64,000 nucleotides of DNA from Martelella sp. HB161492 (GCF_013184775.1 NZ_JAATVV010000008.1:124001-188000); one strand, 5' to 3'. Positions 17,154 through 26,135 are shown, counted from the stretch's first letter. Translations and numbers: made by a program. Notes: a model not told the origin generated them from the sequence alone.

Positions 17154-17252
17154 AGCACGGTGCGTCCTTTTGGACGCACGGCGCTCTATCTTATTGAATC
17201 TACGCATCGTTCTCTTCGAAAATCGATTCCGATTTTCGAGCCGGTGCGCTAG
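17150..17252. repeat. RIME-like mosaic repeat, full length
   Basis: 103 bases bounded by CTAG at both ends. From the left: CTAGAGC, palindrome GTGCGTCCTTTTGGACGCAC, CGGCGCTCTATCTTATTGAATC, then the AAAATCG-type palindrome, ending GAGCCGGTGCGCTAG. It is the inverted version of the 54245 copy. The left CTAG holds the stop of the ABC exporter and the right CTAG the stop of the EamA permease on the other strand. Confidence 0.92.
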
Positions 17253-18136
17253 CCCCCGGACCGCTTGCCGCTGGGCATGAAGGTCGCCATGGCGATCAGC
17301 ACGATGCCGACCCAGACCAGCGGCGACGGCCACTCGCCGAAAACAACAACGCCAACCATGACCGCCATGGGCAGCGCCGAGTGGATCACCGGCGCCAGCA
17401 CGACAGCATCAGCCATGGAATAGGCTTTCAGCATGCCGAAATTGCAGCCATTCATCAAAATCGCTGCAGCGATGATAAAGCCCCAGTCCGCCAGGCCAAC
17501 CGAAGACCAGTGCGTGATTGCCGGTCCGACCATGATGATGGCGGTGACCACATACATCCAGAACAATGCCGGCACGATCTGCTCGTTCATCGCCAGAAAC
17601 TTGAGCACGATATCCTTGGCAGCCAGCGCAAGCGCTGCGGCAATAGCGATCAGTCCGGCCATCTGGAATGTGCCGCCGCCCGGCTGCAGAATGAAAAGCG
17701 CACCGGAAATGCCGAGCCCGACCGCCAGGAAGCGTCGCCAGTCCGGCCGCTCCTTGAGAAAGATCATCGCCAGCGGAATGACGAAAAATGTCTCCAGCTG
17801 CAGCAGCGATGTGGCCACGGTAAAAGGCAGAAGCTTCAGCGATGTATAGATCAGGAAGGAGACGAGCGCGCCCAGGACGCCACGCAGCAGCAGCAGGCGC
17901 GGCGACTGAATGCGAAAGCCGGAAGCCCCCTTGCGCAGCGCCAGCGGCAGAATGACCAGCGCAGCCGCAACATTCTGCAGAAAGATCAGCATCACCGGAT
18001 CATGGCGCGTTGTCAGCGTCTTGGTCAGTGTATCGATTGTGGTAAAGGCGGCCACCGAGCCGATCATCAGCATGATCGCGATGGTTTTCTTGTCGAAACG
18101 CATTCGACCCGAAACCGCCATGGTTTCGTCCGTCAT
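17249..18136 (-). CDS. EamA/DMT-family permease
   Basis: A 295-residue drug/metabolite transporter with ten hydrophobic helices formed by two EamA repeats; the first repeat includes LRGVLGALVSFLIYTSLKLLP and LKERPDWRRFLAVGLGISG. Substrates in this family range from amino acids to purines and riboflavin; none can be chosen here. The start at 18136 (MTDETMAVSGRMRF) has GGGAGAAG upstream; earlier codons add a non-conserved basic stretch. The stop codon is provided by the border of the adjoining repeat element. Confidence 0.87.
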   Translation of the reverse strand: MTDETMAVSGRMRFDKKTIAIMLMIGSVAAFTTIDTLTKTLTTRHDPVMLIFLQNVAAALVILPLALRKGASGFRIQSPRLLLLRGVLGALVSFLIYTSLKLLPFTVATSLLQLETFFVIPLAMIFLKERPDWRRFLAVGLGISGALFILQPGGGTFQMAGLIAIAAALALAAKDIVLKFLAMNEQIVPALFWMYVVTAIIMVGPAITHWSSVGLADWGFIIAAAILMNGCNFGMLKAYSMADAVVLAPVIHSALPMAVMVGVVVFGEWPSPLVWVGIVLIAMATFMPSGKRSGG

Positions 18137-18304
18137 GTAAAGCTTCTCCCGCGGGAAGACCGATTGTCGTTGATGCTTCCTGGAGAAACCTCGTCCGCTT
18201 GTCAGGAAGAACAGCGCAGGAAAAGCGCGGCACTGGCGCTTCATGGCCATGCCCTTGCGGAGCCCGCAAACTAGAAAAAAAACGCGCAATTTTCAAGCCC
18301 TGAG

Positions 18305-18329
18305 AAAAACCCCGGCCAGAAGACCGGGG
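18305..18329 (-). terminator. Terminator of the MotA/MotB-like pair
   Basis: On the minus strand CCCCGG and CCGGGG arms around an 8-base loop are followed by TTTTTCTC, eight bases after the stop of the MotB-like gene. Confidence 0.88.
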
Positions 18330-18337
18330 CTCAGAAC

Positions 18338-19369
18338 TTACTTTTCGGTCAGCTTGAACTCGATGCGCCGGTTCTGCGCCCGGGCCTCAGGCGTTTCGCC
18401 CTCGGCAATCGGCTCGAATTCGGCAAAGCCTGCCGCCACCAGGCGATCGGGCGACACGCCCTGCGAGATCAGGTAGCGCACCACCGAAGCAGCACGGGCG
18501 CTCGACAGTTCCCAGTTATCGGTGAACTTGCCGCCCGGCTTGATCGGCACATCATCCGTATGGCCGTCGACACGCAGAACCCAGTCGATATCGTCCGGAA
18601 TTTCCTTGGAAATCTCCAGAAGCGCAGAAGCAAGCTTGGCGAGCTCCTGACGGCCGGCATCATTGAGTTCGTCGGAACCAGAGGGAAACAGCACTTCCGA
18701 CTGGAACACGAAACGATCGCCGACCACGCGGATATTGTCGCGATCCGAAAGAATTTCACGCAGCCGGCCGAAGAAGTCGGACCGGTAGCGGTTGAGTTCC
18801 TGTACCTTCTGCGCCAGCGCCACATTCAGGCGACGGCCAAGATCAGCGATGCGGGCCTGCGAATCCTTGTCCTTCGCTTCGGAGACCTGCAGCGCCTCTT
18901 CGACGGCGGCCAGCTGAGCGCGCAGAGCGGCAATCTGCTGGTTCAGAAGCGCCAGCTGATTCTGGGCCTTGGCCGAAATCTGCTTCTCGGCTTCAAGATC
19001 GGAGGACAGGCCGGCAATCTTCGCATTGGCAGCATCGGAAACACCGGAGCCCTGATCAAGCAGCGACTGAAGCCGCGACTTGTCGCTTTCGGCTGCGGCC
19101 AGTGAGGCCTGCAGCGTGGCGATCATGTCATTGGCGTCCTGATTATTGCTCTTCTCCAGCGCCAAGAGCTGGGTCAGTTCAGCGATCTGACTGTTGAGAC
19201 GGTTCAGAACCTCGTCCTTGCCGGAAATTTCACGTGTCAGGATGAACTGGCCGATGACGAAAACCGTCAGCATGAACATGATGGCGAGAAGCAGCGTCGA
19301 CAGGGCGTCGACGAAGCCGGGCCAGTAATCGACATTGCGGCCGGAACGCCGGTTTCGGGCGAGCGCCAT
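18338..19369 (-). CDS. MotB/OmpA-type peptidoglycan-binding protein
   Basis: A 343-residue inner-membrane protein: one membrane helix at about residues 15-40 (GFVDALSTLLLAIMFMLTVFVIGQFIL), a long coiled coil (about 50-185) and a C-terminal OmpA/MotB peptidoglycan-binding domain with VDGHTDDVPI and LSSARAASVVRYL. It lacks the MotB flagellar plug context and is coupled to a MotA/ExbB-like gene, so it is probably the stator-like half of an envelope proton-channel complex rather than a flagellar motor part. ATG 19369 is preferred over GTG 19375 because GAGGGG lies 8 bases before it. Confidence 0.85.
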   Translation of the reverse strand: MALARNRRSGRNVDYWPGFVDALSTLLLAIMFMLTVFVIGQFILTREISGKDEVLNRLNSQIAELTQLLALEKSNNQDANDMIATLQASLAAAESDKSRLQSLLDQGSGVSDAANAKIAGLSSDLEAEKQISAKAQNQLALLNQQIAALRAQLAAVEEALQVSEAKDKDSQARIADLGRRLNVALAQKVQELNRYRSDFFGRLREILSDRDNIRVVGDRFVFQSEVLFPSGSDELNDAGRQELAKLASALLEISKEIPDDIDWVLRVDGHTDDVPIKPGGKFTDNWELSSARAASVVRYLISQGVSPDRLVAAGFAEFEPIAEGETPEARAQNRRIEFKLTEK

Positions 19370-19371
19370 GA

Positions 19372-20400
19372 TCACCGCCCCTCAAGCTTGTCAGCAAGCC
19401 GCTGCAAGGTCTGCCTGAGTTCGCGCGATTCTTCCTGTTGCGCCTCGATCCAGTCGCGCAGCATCTGCTGCTCGTTGCGCATGTTCTTGACCACGCCCTG
19501 AATACCTTCGGCAAGCTGAGCCATGGCCGGAACCGCGCTCTGGCCAAGACCGCCGCTCTCGGCGATCCGGTGCAGTTCTGCCGCCAGAACCTCGAACTGC
19601 TCGCTGGAGCCCGCAGCCACGCCTTCCAGCGCCGGTGCCAGATCCGACGTCACGTCCGTCATGCTCGAAAGCCAGTTTTCCAGCTCCATGTAGAAGCGGT
19701 TCTGGGCGCGGCCGGCCTGAAGATCGAGGAAACCGAGCACCAGCGAGCCGGAAAGGCCGAGCAGCGAGGAGGAAAAGGCCGTTCCCATGCCGGACAACGG
19801 ACCGGAAAGCCCTTCCTTCAGTGCGTTCAGAACATCGGCGCTGTCGCCGGAATTGGGATCAAGCCCCTGAATGATCGAGCCAATCGAGCCGATCGTGTTC
19901 AACAGCCCCCAGAAGGTACCAAGCAGGCCGAGAAAGACCAGCAGTCCGACCAGATAGCGCGTCGTATCGCGCTGCTCGTCCAGCCGGGTGGCGATCGAAT
20001 CGAGAATGGAACGCAACGACGAGGTCGACAGCGCCATGGTCTGGCGCGAGCCGATCAGGGCGCGCATCGGCGCCAGCAGCTTGGGATCGCGGCCAACGCG
20101 ATCAGCACTGCCGGCGGCACGGAAGGAATTGAGCCAGCCGACCTCGCGGCGCAGCGCCAGAACCTGACTGAAGACCATCAGCACGCCGATAATGGCAACG
20201 CCAAGAATGAGCCCGTTGAGGCCCGGATTGGTCATGAAGGCATTGTGTGCCTGGCGGTAAAGGATCGCAATACAGAACCCGACCAGGATCAGGAAGATGA
20301 CCATGGTCCAGAAGAAGGTCATCGGGCTCGACATCTTCTGAGCAAACCCGCGTCGCGAGGTTTCGCGCACATCATACTGCTCGAGTTCGACATCCGACAT
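19372..20400 (-). CDS. MotA/TolQ/ExbB-type proton-channel protein
   Basis: A 342-residue membrane protein with two helices near the N-terminus (about 27-48 and 60-82), then a cytoplasmic stretch and a further helical hairpin at about 145-165 and 195-225 containing the MotA/TolQ/ExbB pattern LLGTFWGLLNTIGSIG and GMGTAFSSSLLGLSGSLVLG. Partner of the downstream MotB-like protein: its stop overlaps the alternative GTG start of that gene. The pair is conserved in Rhizobiales outside flagellar loci. A role in proton-driven envelope maintenance is inferred; direct evidence is lacking. Confidence 0.87.
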   Translation of the reverse strand: MSDVELEQYDVRETSRRGFAQKMSSPMTFFWTMVIFLILVGFCIAILYRQAHNAFMTNPGLNGLILGVAIIGVLMVFSQVLALRREVGWLNSFRAAGSADRVGRDPKLLAPMRALIGSRQTMALSTSSLRSILDSIATRLDEQRDTTRYLVGLLVFLGLLGTFWGLLNTIGSIGSIIQGLDPNSGDSADVLNALKEGLSGPLSGMGTAFSSSLLGLSGSLVLGFLDLQAGRAQNRFYMELENWLSSMTDVTSDLAPALEGVAAGSSEQFEVLAAELHRIAESGGLGQSAVPAMAQLAEGIQGVVKNMRNEQQMLRDWIEAQQEESRELRQTLQRLADKLEGR

Positions 20401-20590
20401 AGGGCCTCACCTCCGGCAAATCTGATTTCGAAACGCCCCGGTGACCATTCAGATTGGAAAATGAGGGGCGCACGTGAGAGAGCCGGAACATTGCCTGCTC
20501 CGGCCTTATCAAGCTCTATTCGAAAATGGTGACGAATTGAAGGGCGAAGCCTAGAAAATGGCACCGCAACCGCAATTGTCCAATATCAGA

Positions 20591-21388
20591 TTATTTTTCC
20601 AGGCGGCGCTGGATCTGGTCCATCAGTGCGATGCGGATCATCTCATTGCCGGCAATCACACCGCCGCTTTCGAGAATGTTCTGCCCGCCCTTCATGTCGG
20701 AGATGAAACCGCCGGCTTCGCGTACCAGAATCAGGCCGGCAGCCATGTCCCAGGCCGAGAGATATTCTTCCCAATAGCCGTCAAGGCGACCGGCAGCGAC
20801 ATAGGCAAGATCAAGCGAGGCAGCGCCCATGCGGCGAATGCCGGCAACCTCACCCATGACGTGGCGAAGCTCCACCAGAAACTTGCCATGATGACCGCGG
20901 CCCAGATGCGGCACGCCGCAGCCGATCACGCAATCGGCCAGCTGGCGGCGGGCCGAAACGCGGATGCGGCGGTCATTGCAGAATGCGCCGCCACCCTTTT
21001 CAGCGACAAAAAGTTCGTCTAGCGCCGGATTGTAGATAACACCTGCAACCACCTCTCCCGAACGCTCAAGCGCCACCGACACGGCAAATTGCGGAATGCC
21101 ATGCAGGAAGTTGGTCGTGCCATCAAGAGGATCGACGATCCAGCGGTGCTGACCGTCGGTACCCTCTTCCTCGCCGCCTTCCTCACCGAGAAAGCCATAG
21201 GTCGGGCGGGCGCGCAGCAGTTCGGTGCGCAGGATCTTTTCCGCCTTGAGATCGGCCTGCGACACGAAATCGGCCGGTCCCTTGACCGAAACCTGCAGGT
21301 TCTGCACTTCACCGAAATCACGCGTCAGCGAGCGGCCCGCCTTGAGGGCGGCCTGAACCATCACGTTAAGGAGAGCGGACCGGGCCAT
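20591..21388 (-). CDS. suhB: Inositol-1-monophosphatase (SuhB family)
   Basis: A 265-residue Mg-dependent sugar phosphatase that releases phosphate from myo-inositol monophosphate. Metal-site motifs are present: GEEGGEE near residue 68, WIVDPLDGTTNF at 83-94, and SAWDMAAGLILVREAGG near 211. Start MARSALLNVM at 21388 preceded by AAGGATATTC. In enterobacteria SuhB also associates with transcription/ribosome assembly complexes; whether that holds here is unknown. Not obviously in an operon with its neighbours. Confidence 0.93.
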   Translation of the reverse strand: MARSALLNVMVQAALKAGRSLTRDFGEVQNLQVSVKGPADFVSQADLKAEKILRTELLRARPTYGFLGEEGGEEEGTDGQHRWIVDPLDGTTNFLHGIPQFAVSVALERSGEVVAGVIYNPALDELFVAEKGGGAFCNDRRIRVSARRQLADCVIGCGVPHLGRGHHGKFLVELRHVMGEVAGIRRMGAASLDLAYVAAGRLDGYWEEYLSAWDMAAGLILVREAGGFISDMKGGQNILESGGVIAGNEMIRIALMDQIQRRLEK

Positions 21389-21505
21389 GAAAGAATATCC
21401 TTGTTATTGCGCCGTCACCAGAAGGACAGCGAGGAAATGCGGTGTTTCACGGTTCATGAACACAGAATAGGGGCAAATTCAAGTATGCAAAACCGCCGAT
21501 ATGCC

Positions 21506-22600
21506 TCAGGCGGCTGCCTGTATGAATGATTCGACACGATTCCGGCCCGCATTCTTGGCCAGATAAAGCGCCTGGTCGGCGCGATCGAGCGCAATGCGCA
21601 GCGCACCATCTCCAGCGAAGAACGCGGTGACCCCGGCACTCACGGTGACCGAAAAGCGCTCGTCACCATGTTCAAATGTCAGCCTTTCGATCATCTTGCG
21701 GGTCTGCTCGGCAACGACGACGGCATTCTCGATCACCGTATCTTCGAGAATGACGGCAATTTCCTCGCCGCCATAGCGCACGACCGTATCGCTGCGACGC
21801 ACGCGGCCGGTAATGGCGCCGGCGACCTTGAGCAGCACATCGTCACCCCGGGCATGGCCGAACTTGTCGTTGATCTCCTTGAAGTGGTCGATATCAAAGA
21901 GAATGACACAGGCCTGGCGGCTGCCTGCAGTCATGGCGCGCTCCAGCTTCAGCTCGACATCATCGAGAACGCGGCGATTGAACAGATGTGTCAGTGGATC
22001 GCGCTCGGCCTCAAAGGCCAGGAGACGGGTATATTCATTGTTCGAGCGCGCCGCCTCGAGGCACAGGCCCAGCAGCAGCACACCGAAGAAGTTGATTGTG
22101 ATCAGCGGGATCAGCGCTGTCCTGATGATTGCCAGTCCGGCGGGAAAGCCCATGGCGAAGGCCGAAAGAACCATCAGTGAAGCCATGGCCGCCAGAAGGA
22201 AAAAATGGTGCGGCTGATAACGTCTTGGTCCGAAATACCAGAGCAGCATGCCGGCGGCGCCGGCGATCGTCAGACCGATCGAACCGGCGAAAGCACCGCT
22301 GCCGCCCAGCGCGAAACGCGCCGAAACCGCCATGGCAAGCGCGATGAGGCCCGATATCGGCCCGGCAAAGGGAGAGGCAAGCGCGAGAAAAACGCTGCGG
22401 GCATCGAAAAAGACACCAGGAGACACCTGAATCGGGCTCAGCATGGCCAGAACGGCAGCGCAACCGAAGAGCAGACCACTAATGACAACGCCCGAAAATC
22501 GCTCCCGATAATACCGCAGCAAGGCGAAATAACCGAGAACGACCAACGCACCAAGCCCCAGACTTGATACAAGCTGAGCAATTGAAGTCAGTTGCTGCAA
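21506..22600 (-). CDS. Diguanylate cyclase with 5TM-Lyt sensor domain
   Basis: Inner-membrane GGDEF protein of about 364 residues. Residues 1-185 form five to six hydrophobic helices with the 5TMR-LYT pattern (around SPGVFFDARSVFLALASPFAGP). The GGDEF domain starts at ERDPLTHLFNRR and has ILFDIDHFKEINDKFGHARGD and the catalytic loop YGGEE, an active variant. There is no RXXD inhibitory site in the usual position that I can see. It makes cyclic di-GMP in response to an unknown signal. TTG 22600 is chosen for its AGAGG at 8 bases; TTG 22609 is an alternative. A single gene. Confidence 0.9.
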   Translation of the reverse strand: MQQLTSIAQLVSSLGLGALVVLGYFALLRYYRERFSGVVISGLLFGCAAVLAMLSPIQVSPGVFFDARSVFLALASPFAGPISGLIALAMAVSARFALGGSGAFAGSIGLTIAGAAGMLLWYFGPRRYQPHHFFLLAAMASLMVLSAFAMGFPAGLAIIRTALIPLITINFFGVLLLGLCLEAARSNNEYTRLLAFEAERDPLTHLFNRRVLDDVELKLERAMTAGSRQACVILFDIDHFKEINDKFGHARGDDVLLKVAGAITGRVRRSDTVVRYGGEEIAVILEDTVIENAVVVAEQTRKMIERLTFEHGDERFSVTVSAGVTAFFAGDGALRIALDRADQALYLAKNAGRNRVESFIQAAA

Positions 22601-22717
22601 AGATGCCAACCTCTAATATGCATCTCAAATAACCAGAGGCAGGACGTGCTCCCCCCGGAGCCGAAAATCAAGATACACAAAAAAGACGCGCTGAACAGCG
22701 CTGAAATTCGCCTAATA

Positions 22718-23818
22718 CTAGAATTTTCCGGCGGCCGTATTGGCGCGCGCCTCAGCCAGTTTAAGCTGATCTGCTGGCAATTGCTTCAGATAGGTATCAA
22801 CCTTCGGTTCAGAAAGTCCGGAGCGCTGCGAAAGCAGATAAAATGTCGCGGCCGAGACCGGGTCCTTTTTCGTGCCGACGCCATCGCGAAACATATCGCC
22901 AAGCTTGCTTTGCGCTGCGGGATTGCCGGAAATGGCGGCACGATGCATCCACTCAAAGGCCTGTTCCGGATCGGCGCCCTGCCCGCCTCGGCCGCTGACC
23001 AGCCTGAGCGCCAGATCGATCTGGGCCGTATCAAGGCCATCCTTGGCTGCGCTGTAGAGCCAGAAACCATTGGTGATCCGCTGTTCTTCCGGCAGGCTGG
23101 TATCCGCCAGATAGATCTGCGAAAGCGCATATTCCGCTTCGGGTATGCCGGCATTGGCAGCCCTCTCATACCAGGGCAAGGCGTCTTTGGTGCCATCTGC
23201 ACTGCCCTTGGCATTGGAAATGATGAGTGTGGCGAGATTGTAGGCGGCCTCGGCATTGCCCGCTTCGGCCGCCGCGCGAACAAGGGCCTCGCCCTTGGCC
23301 GGATCCTTGGCAACACCCTGACCGGACAGCAGCATCATGCCGTAGCGGTTCTTTGCCGCCGGACTGTCGCTTTCCGCGGCCATGCGATACCAGTCGGATG
23401 GCGAGCCTGCCCGCGCCTTGGAAATAAGGTCCTTGTCCAGCATCACCGCAATCAGCGTCTCGGCATCGGCATCGCCCTGATGCGCGCGTTTCAGCGCTTC
23501 GGAATAGGCGGTCTGGAACATGCCGCGCTGATAGGCGCCATAGGCTTCATCCACGGGACCATCATAGGGCTTTTCAGGCGGAAGCTCGGGCAGCGGGCTG
23601 CCCATGCGCGCATAAAGCTTCAGGCCGGATGGCGTTCGCGCCACGTTCAGATCTTCCGGTGAAACAAGGCGGCTGCCGCGTTCGGGCACCGGCGCGGCCA
23701 GCGCCGGCGGGGTCTCAACGGTGGATGTGGCTGCATCTGCCTGCGCCAGGGCCGGCGAGGCGATTGCAAATCCGCTCATCAGAAAGGCGGCCGCAAGACC
23801 GTTGCTGCGTTTAATCAT
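22718..23818 (-). CDS. Exported Sel1-repeat protein
   Basis: A 366-residue protein with a signal peptide (MIKRSNGLAAAFLMSGFAIA, cleavage after ALAQA). Tandem Sel1-like/TPR helical repeats run through the rest, e.g. AKNRYGMMLLSGQGVAKDP, AEAAYNLATLIISN, AEYALSQIYL and AQSKLGDMFRDGVGTKKDP. Such periplasmic solenoids mediate protein-protein contacts, for example in exopolysaccharide or cell-envelope systems; the partner is unknown. It follows the ThiE-like gene by only 7 bases on the same strand, so they are probably one transcript. Confidence 0.87.
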   Translation of the reverse strand: MIKRSNGLAAAFLMSGFAIASPALAQADAATSTVETPPALAAPVPERGSRLVSPEDLNVARTPSGLKLYARMGSPLPELPPEKPYDGPVDEAYGAYQRGMFQTAYSEALKRAHQGDADAETLIAVMLDKDLISKARAGSPSDWYRMAAESDSPAAKNRYGMMLLSGQGVAKDPAKGEALVRAAAEAGNAEAAYNLATLIISNAKGSADGTKDALPWYERAANAGIPEAEYALSQIYLADTSLPEEQRITNGFWLYSAAKDGLDTAQIDLALRLVSGRGGQGADPEQAFEWMHRAAISGNPAAQSKLGDMFRDGVGTKKDPVSAATFYLLSQRSGLSEPKVDTYLKQLPADQLKLAEARANTAAGKF

Positions 23819-23825
23819 ACTGCCA

Positions 23826-24479
23826 TCAATATTCAAATCGTGGCGCTTTTTCGTCAAGCACCGCATTGACCTGGGCAACCATGGCAGCCGGCCCGCCGGG
23901 CGCGGAGAAGACGGCCCGTCCCAGTCCGACGAATTCGGCCCATGTGCCGGCAACATCCATGGCACTGGCAGGCTCGCTTCCGCCCATGACGATGCAGGGA
24001 ATCTCAACCATCGAAGCCCACCATTCGCCCAGCTCGAGGTTTTTCGGATGTGCTTCGGCCCTGCTGTCCCCGTCGAGCCGGCCAAAAAGAATATAATCCG
24101 GTGATTTCTCACCGATTTCCAGCGCCTCGTGACGATCGCCCGAATGGCCGGCGCCAACGATCAGCTTCGGCGAGAATTTCTCCACCGCCTCGGCAACGGC
24201 ATCCGCACCGCCCTCGATATGCAGACCGTCAGCGCGGGCGCGACCGGCAACCCGGCTGTCACCGGCAATGATCGCCGCAGCATCATAATTCTGGACAAGA
24301 GCCACCAGCTTTTCCGCCCGCTGCTGGAATTCATCCAGACCAAGCGCATATTGCGGAATGATGACCGAGGCAACATCGCCACCCCGCAACGCATCCCCCA
24401 GAAGCCTCTCCTGCTCTGCGGCATCGGCAATATCCGGCACGATCAGAACCAGACGGCAGCGTGTTTCGGCACTTTCCAT
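23826..24479 (-). CDS. ThiE-like thiamine-phosphate-synthase family protein
   Basis: A 217-residue TIM-barrel protein of the TMP synthase/TenI family. ADGLHIEGG near residue 97 corresponds to the DGVHLGQ strand, and IVGAGHSGDRHEALEIGEKSPDYILFGRL to the G.S.H..E and DY...GP region. Several canonical substrate residues are replaced (IEGG for LGQ; no T.TK after the DYI strand), so it may not be a real thiamine enzyme. The start at 24479 has AGGGAGG upstream. Its coupling to a Sel1-repeat gene is unlike a thi operon. No thiamine riboswitch is visible. Confidence 0.75.
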   Translation of the reverse strand: MESAETRCRLVLIVPDIADAAEQERLLGDALRGGDVASVIIPQYALGLDEFQQRAEKLVALVQNYDAAAIIAGDSRVAGRARADGLHIEGGADAVAEAVEKFSPKLIVGAGHSGDRHEALEIGEKSPDYILFGRLDGDSRAEAHPKNLELGEWWASMVEIPCIVMGGSEPASAMDVAGTWAEFVGLGRAVFSAPGGPAAMVAQVNAVLDEKAPRFEY

Positions 24480-24633
24480 GACAGCCTCCCTTGTCCTTTT
24501 ATGATTGACCGGCTGCGGCGGGACAGGAACCGCAGGACCGTGGCGACAACACCCCGTCATCAGCAACAGGACGGACACTCGCAAAACTCCGATAAATCCG
24601 ATAGACCACAGTTTCAACCGAGTCTTTGTTCAT

Positions 24634-25392
24634 ATGCTACCCGATCCCTTGTTTTATGCAGCTGCCATTCCGGCGGTGATGCTTGTCGGCCTGACGAAGG
24701 GCGGCATGGGCGGTGCGCTTGCCCTGCTCGGCGTTCCGATCCTGACCCTCGTTGTCGATCCGGTGACCGCTGCGGCCGTCATGCTGCCCATCCTGATTGT
24801 CATGGATGGCGTTGCGCTCTGGTCCTGGCGCCACCACAATCACTGGCCGACGATGAAGATCATGCTGCCCGGCGCCATGATCGGTATCCTGCTTGGCTGG
24901 CTGACCTTTTCCATGGTCCCCTATTCGCTGACAAAGCTTCTGGTCGGACTGGCGACCGTCAGCTTTGCCGGCAAGTATTTCTTCGATCGCCTTCGTCCGG
25001 GTCCGAAGGAAGAGACCCCGCCTGCCCCGCAAAAACCGGTCAAGGCGACAATCTGGAGCCTCGTCTCAGGCTATACCAGCTTCATTTCCCATTCGGGCGG
25101 CCCGCCATTTCAGATCTACACGCTGCCGCTGAAGCTGGATGTCAAATCCTATACCGGCATGAGCGTGCGTTTCTTTGCCATCGTCAATGTCGTGAAGCTT
25201 CTGCCCTATTACGCGCTGGGCGAGCTGCGGATCTCGAACCTCATCGCATCGGCAAGCCTGCTGCCCGTCGCCATCATCGCCACCTTTCTCGGGGCCCAGG
25301 TGGTCAAACGCATGAAGATGGAGGTGTTCTACCCCTTCATGTATATCATGGCCTTCCTGGCGGGGCTGAAACTGGTTGTCGACGGCCTGTAG
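24634..25392 (+). CDS. TauE/SafE-family membrane permease
   Basis: A 252-residue protein with about eight membrane helices and the two-fold TauE/SafE pattern: GLTKGGMGGALALLGVPIL near residue 18 and SGYTSFISHSGGPPFQIYTLP near residue 145. The family exports sulfite, sulfoacetate and other organosulfonates or carries them inward; the cargo is not evident from neighbours. Start MLPDPLFYAAA at 24634; the ribosome site is weak. It converges with gapR across a shared hairpin. Confidence 0.88.
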   Translation: MLPDPLFYAAAIPAVMLVGLTKGGMGGALALLGVPILTLVVDPVTAAAVMLPILIVMDGVALWSWRHHNHWPTMKIMLPGAMIGILLGWLTFSMVPYSLTKLLVGLATVSFAGKYFFDRLRPGPKEETPPAPQKPVKATIWSLVSGYTSFISHSGGPPFQIYTLPLKLDVKSYTGMSVRFFAIVNVVKLLPYYALGELRISNLIASASLLPVAIIATFLGAQVVKRMKMEVFYPFMYIMAFLAGLKLVVDGL

Positions 25393-25393
25393 C

Positions 25394-25419
25394 AAAAGGG
25401 CCGGATCGCTCCGGCCCTT
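25394..25419 (-). terminator. Hairpin terminator between tauE-like gene and gapR
   Basis: AAGGGCCGGA / TCCGGCCCTT around TCGC, with TTTT following on the minus strand. It serves gapR and probably weakly the convergent permease gene. Confidence 0.85.
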
Positions 25420-25428
25420 CCAGAAAGA

Positions 25429-25692
25429 TTATTCTTCTTCGCCGGCGGCCAGCATGCCGAGCGCGATCAGATAAGTATCAAGGATCGCTTCTTCTTCCAT
25501 GCGCTCCTGCTCGTCCTTCTTGCGCAGGGCAATGATCTTGCGCAGAGCCTTGGTGTCAAAGCCGGTTCCCTTGGCCTCGCCATAGACATCCTTGATGTCA
25601 TCGGCAATCGTCTTCTTTTCCTCTTCCAGGCGCTCGATGCGTTCGACAAACGAGCGCAGCTGGTCGCGCGCAACACCCTGTGCGTCAGACAT
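25429..25692 (-). CDS. gapR: GapR-family nucleoid-associated protein (DUF2312)
   Basis: An 87-residue DUF2312 protein with the conserved [18 protein letters not shown] helix and [21 protein letters not shown]. In Caulobacter GapR binds overtwisted DNA ahead of replication forks and highly transcribed genes and helps type II topoisomerases; it forms a tetrameric clamp around DNA. The sequence here keeps the basic helices. Start at 25692 with AGGAGA upstream; an in-frame ATG at 25716 is less likely. Nearby DUF1244 and N-formylglutamate amidohydrolase genes face the same way. Confidence 0.92.
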   Translation of the reverse strand: MSDAQGVARDQLRSFVERIERLEEEKKTIADDIKDVYGEAKGTGFDTKALRKIIALRKKDEQERMEEEAILDTYLIALGMLAAGEEE

Positions 25693-25829
25693 GTCTTTCT
25701 CCTGTTGGACTGTCATCCTGCCCCTTTCCGGCAGGTCTGCGCCGAAAGGGACATTTTCGTAAATTCAAAAGCGGGCCCTTGCCTGCCGCGAAGCGCCGCC
25801 AAGGTCAAGCGTTCAAATGCGGCAAAGCC

Positions 25830-26135
25830 TCATTCGGCGGGTTTGTTCACTTCAAAAGCAGCCTTCTGCGCCGGACTGGCCTCGCGCTGGTGAAGCGTCT
25901 TCCACGCCTCATAGGGCATGCCGTAAACGATCTCCCGGCTTTCTTCCTTTGAAAGGGCAATGCCCTTTTCCGCCGCTGCGTCGCGATACCAGTTGGAAAG
26001 GCAGTTGCGGCAAAAACCGGCCAGGTTCATCAAATCGATATTCTGAACATCGCTTCGGTCACGCAAATGCGCGACCAAACGGCGAAAGGCTGCCGCTTCC
26101 AGCGCCTCTCGCTCTGTCTCTTTCAGCTCACTCAT
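25830..26135 (-). CDS. DUF1244 family protein
   Basis: A 101-residue DUF1244 protein: ETEREALEAAAFRRLVAHLR, then DLMNLAGFCRNCLSNWYRDAA with the conserved Cys pair, and YGMPYEAWKTLHQ. It is widespread in proteobacteria and structurally a small helical bundle; function unknown. Start MSELKE at 26135 with AGAGG 9 bases upstream. It lies just downstream of the N-formylglutamate amidohydrolase gene (31 bases), a pairing common in rhizobia, so a shared transcript is likely. Confidence 0.92.
   Translation of the reverse strand: MSELKETEREALEAAAFRRLVAHLRDRSDVQNIDLMNLAGFCRNCLSNWYRDAAAEKGIALSKEESREIVYGMPYEAWKTLHQREASPAQKAAFEVNKPAE

Noticed and set aside
19438-20532. A 364-codon rightward frame across the MotA-like gene
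   Set aside because: Antisense shadow; Gln/Arg/His-rich without any fold pattern.
24129-25535. A 468-codon rightward frame spanning the ThiE-like and TauE-like genes
   Set aside because: Crosses two real genes in the wrong frame and consists mostly of Arg/Pro/His.
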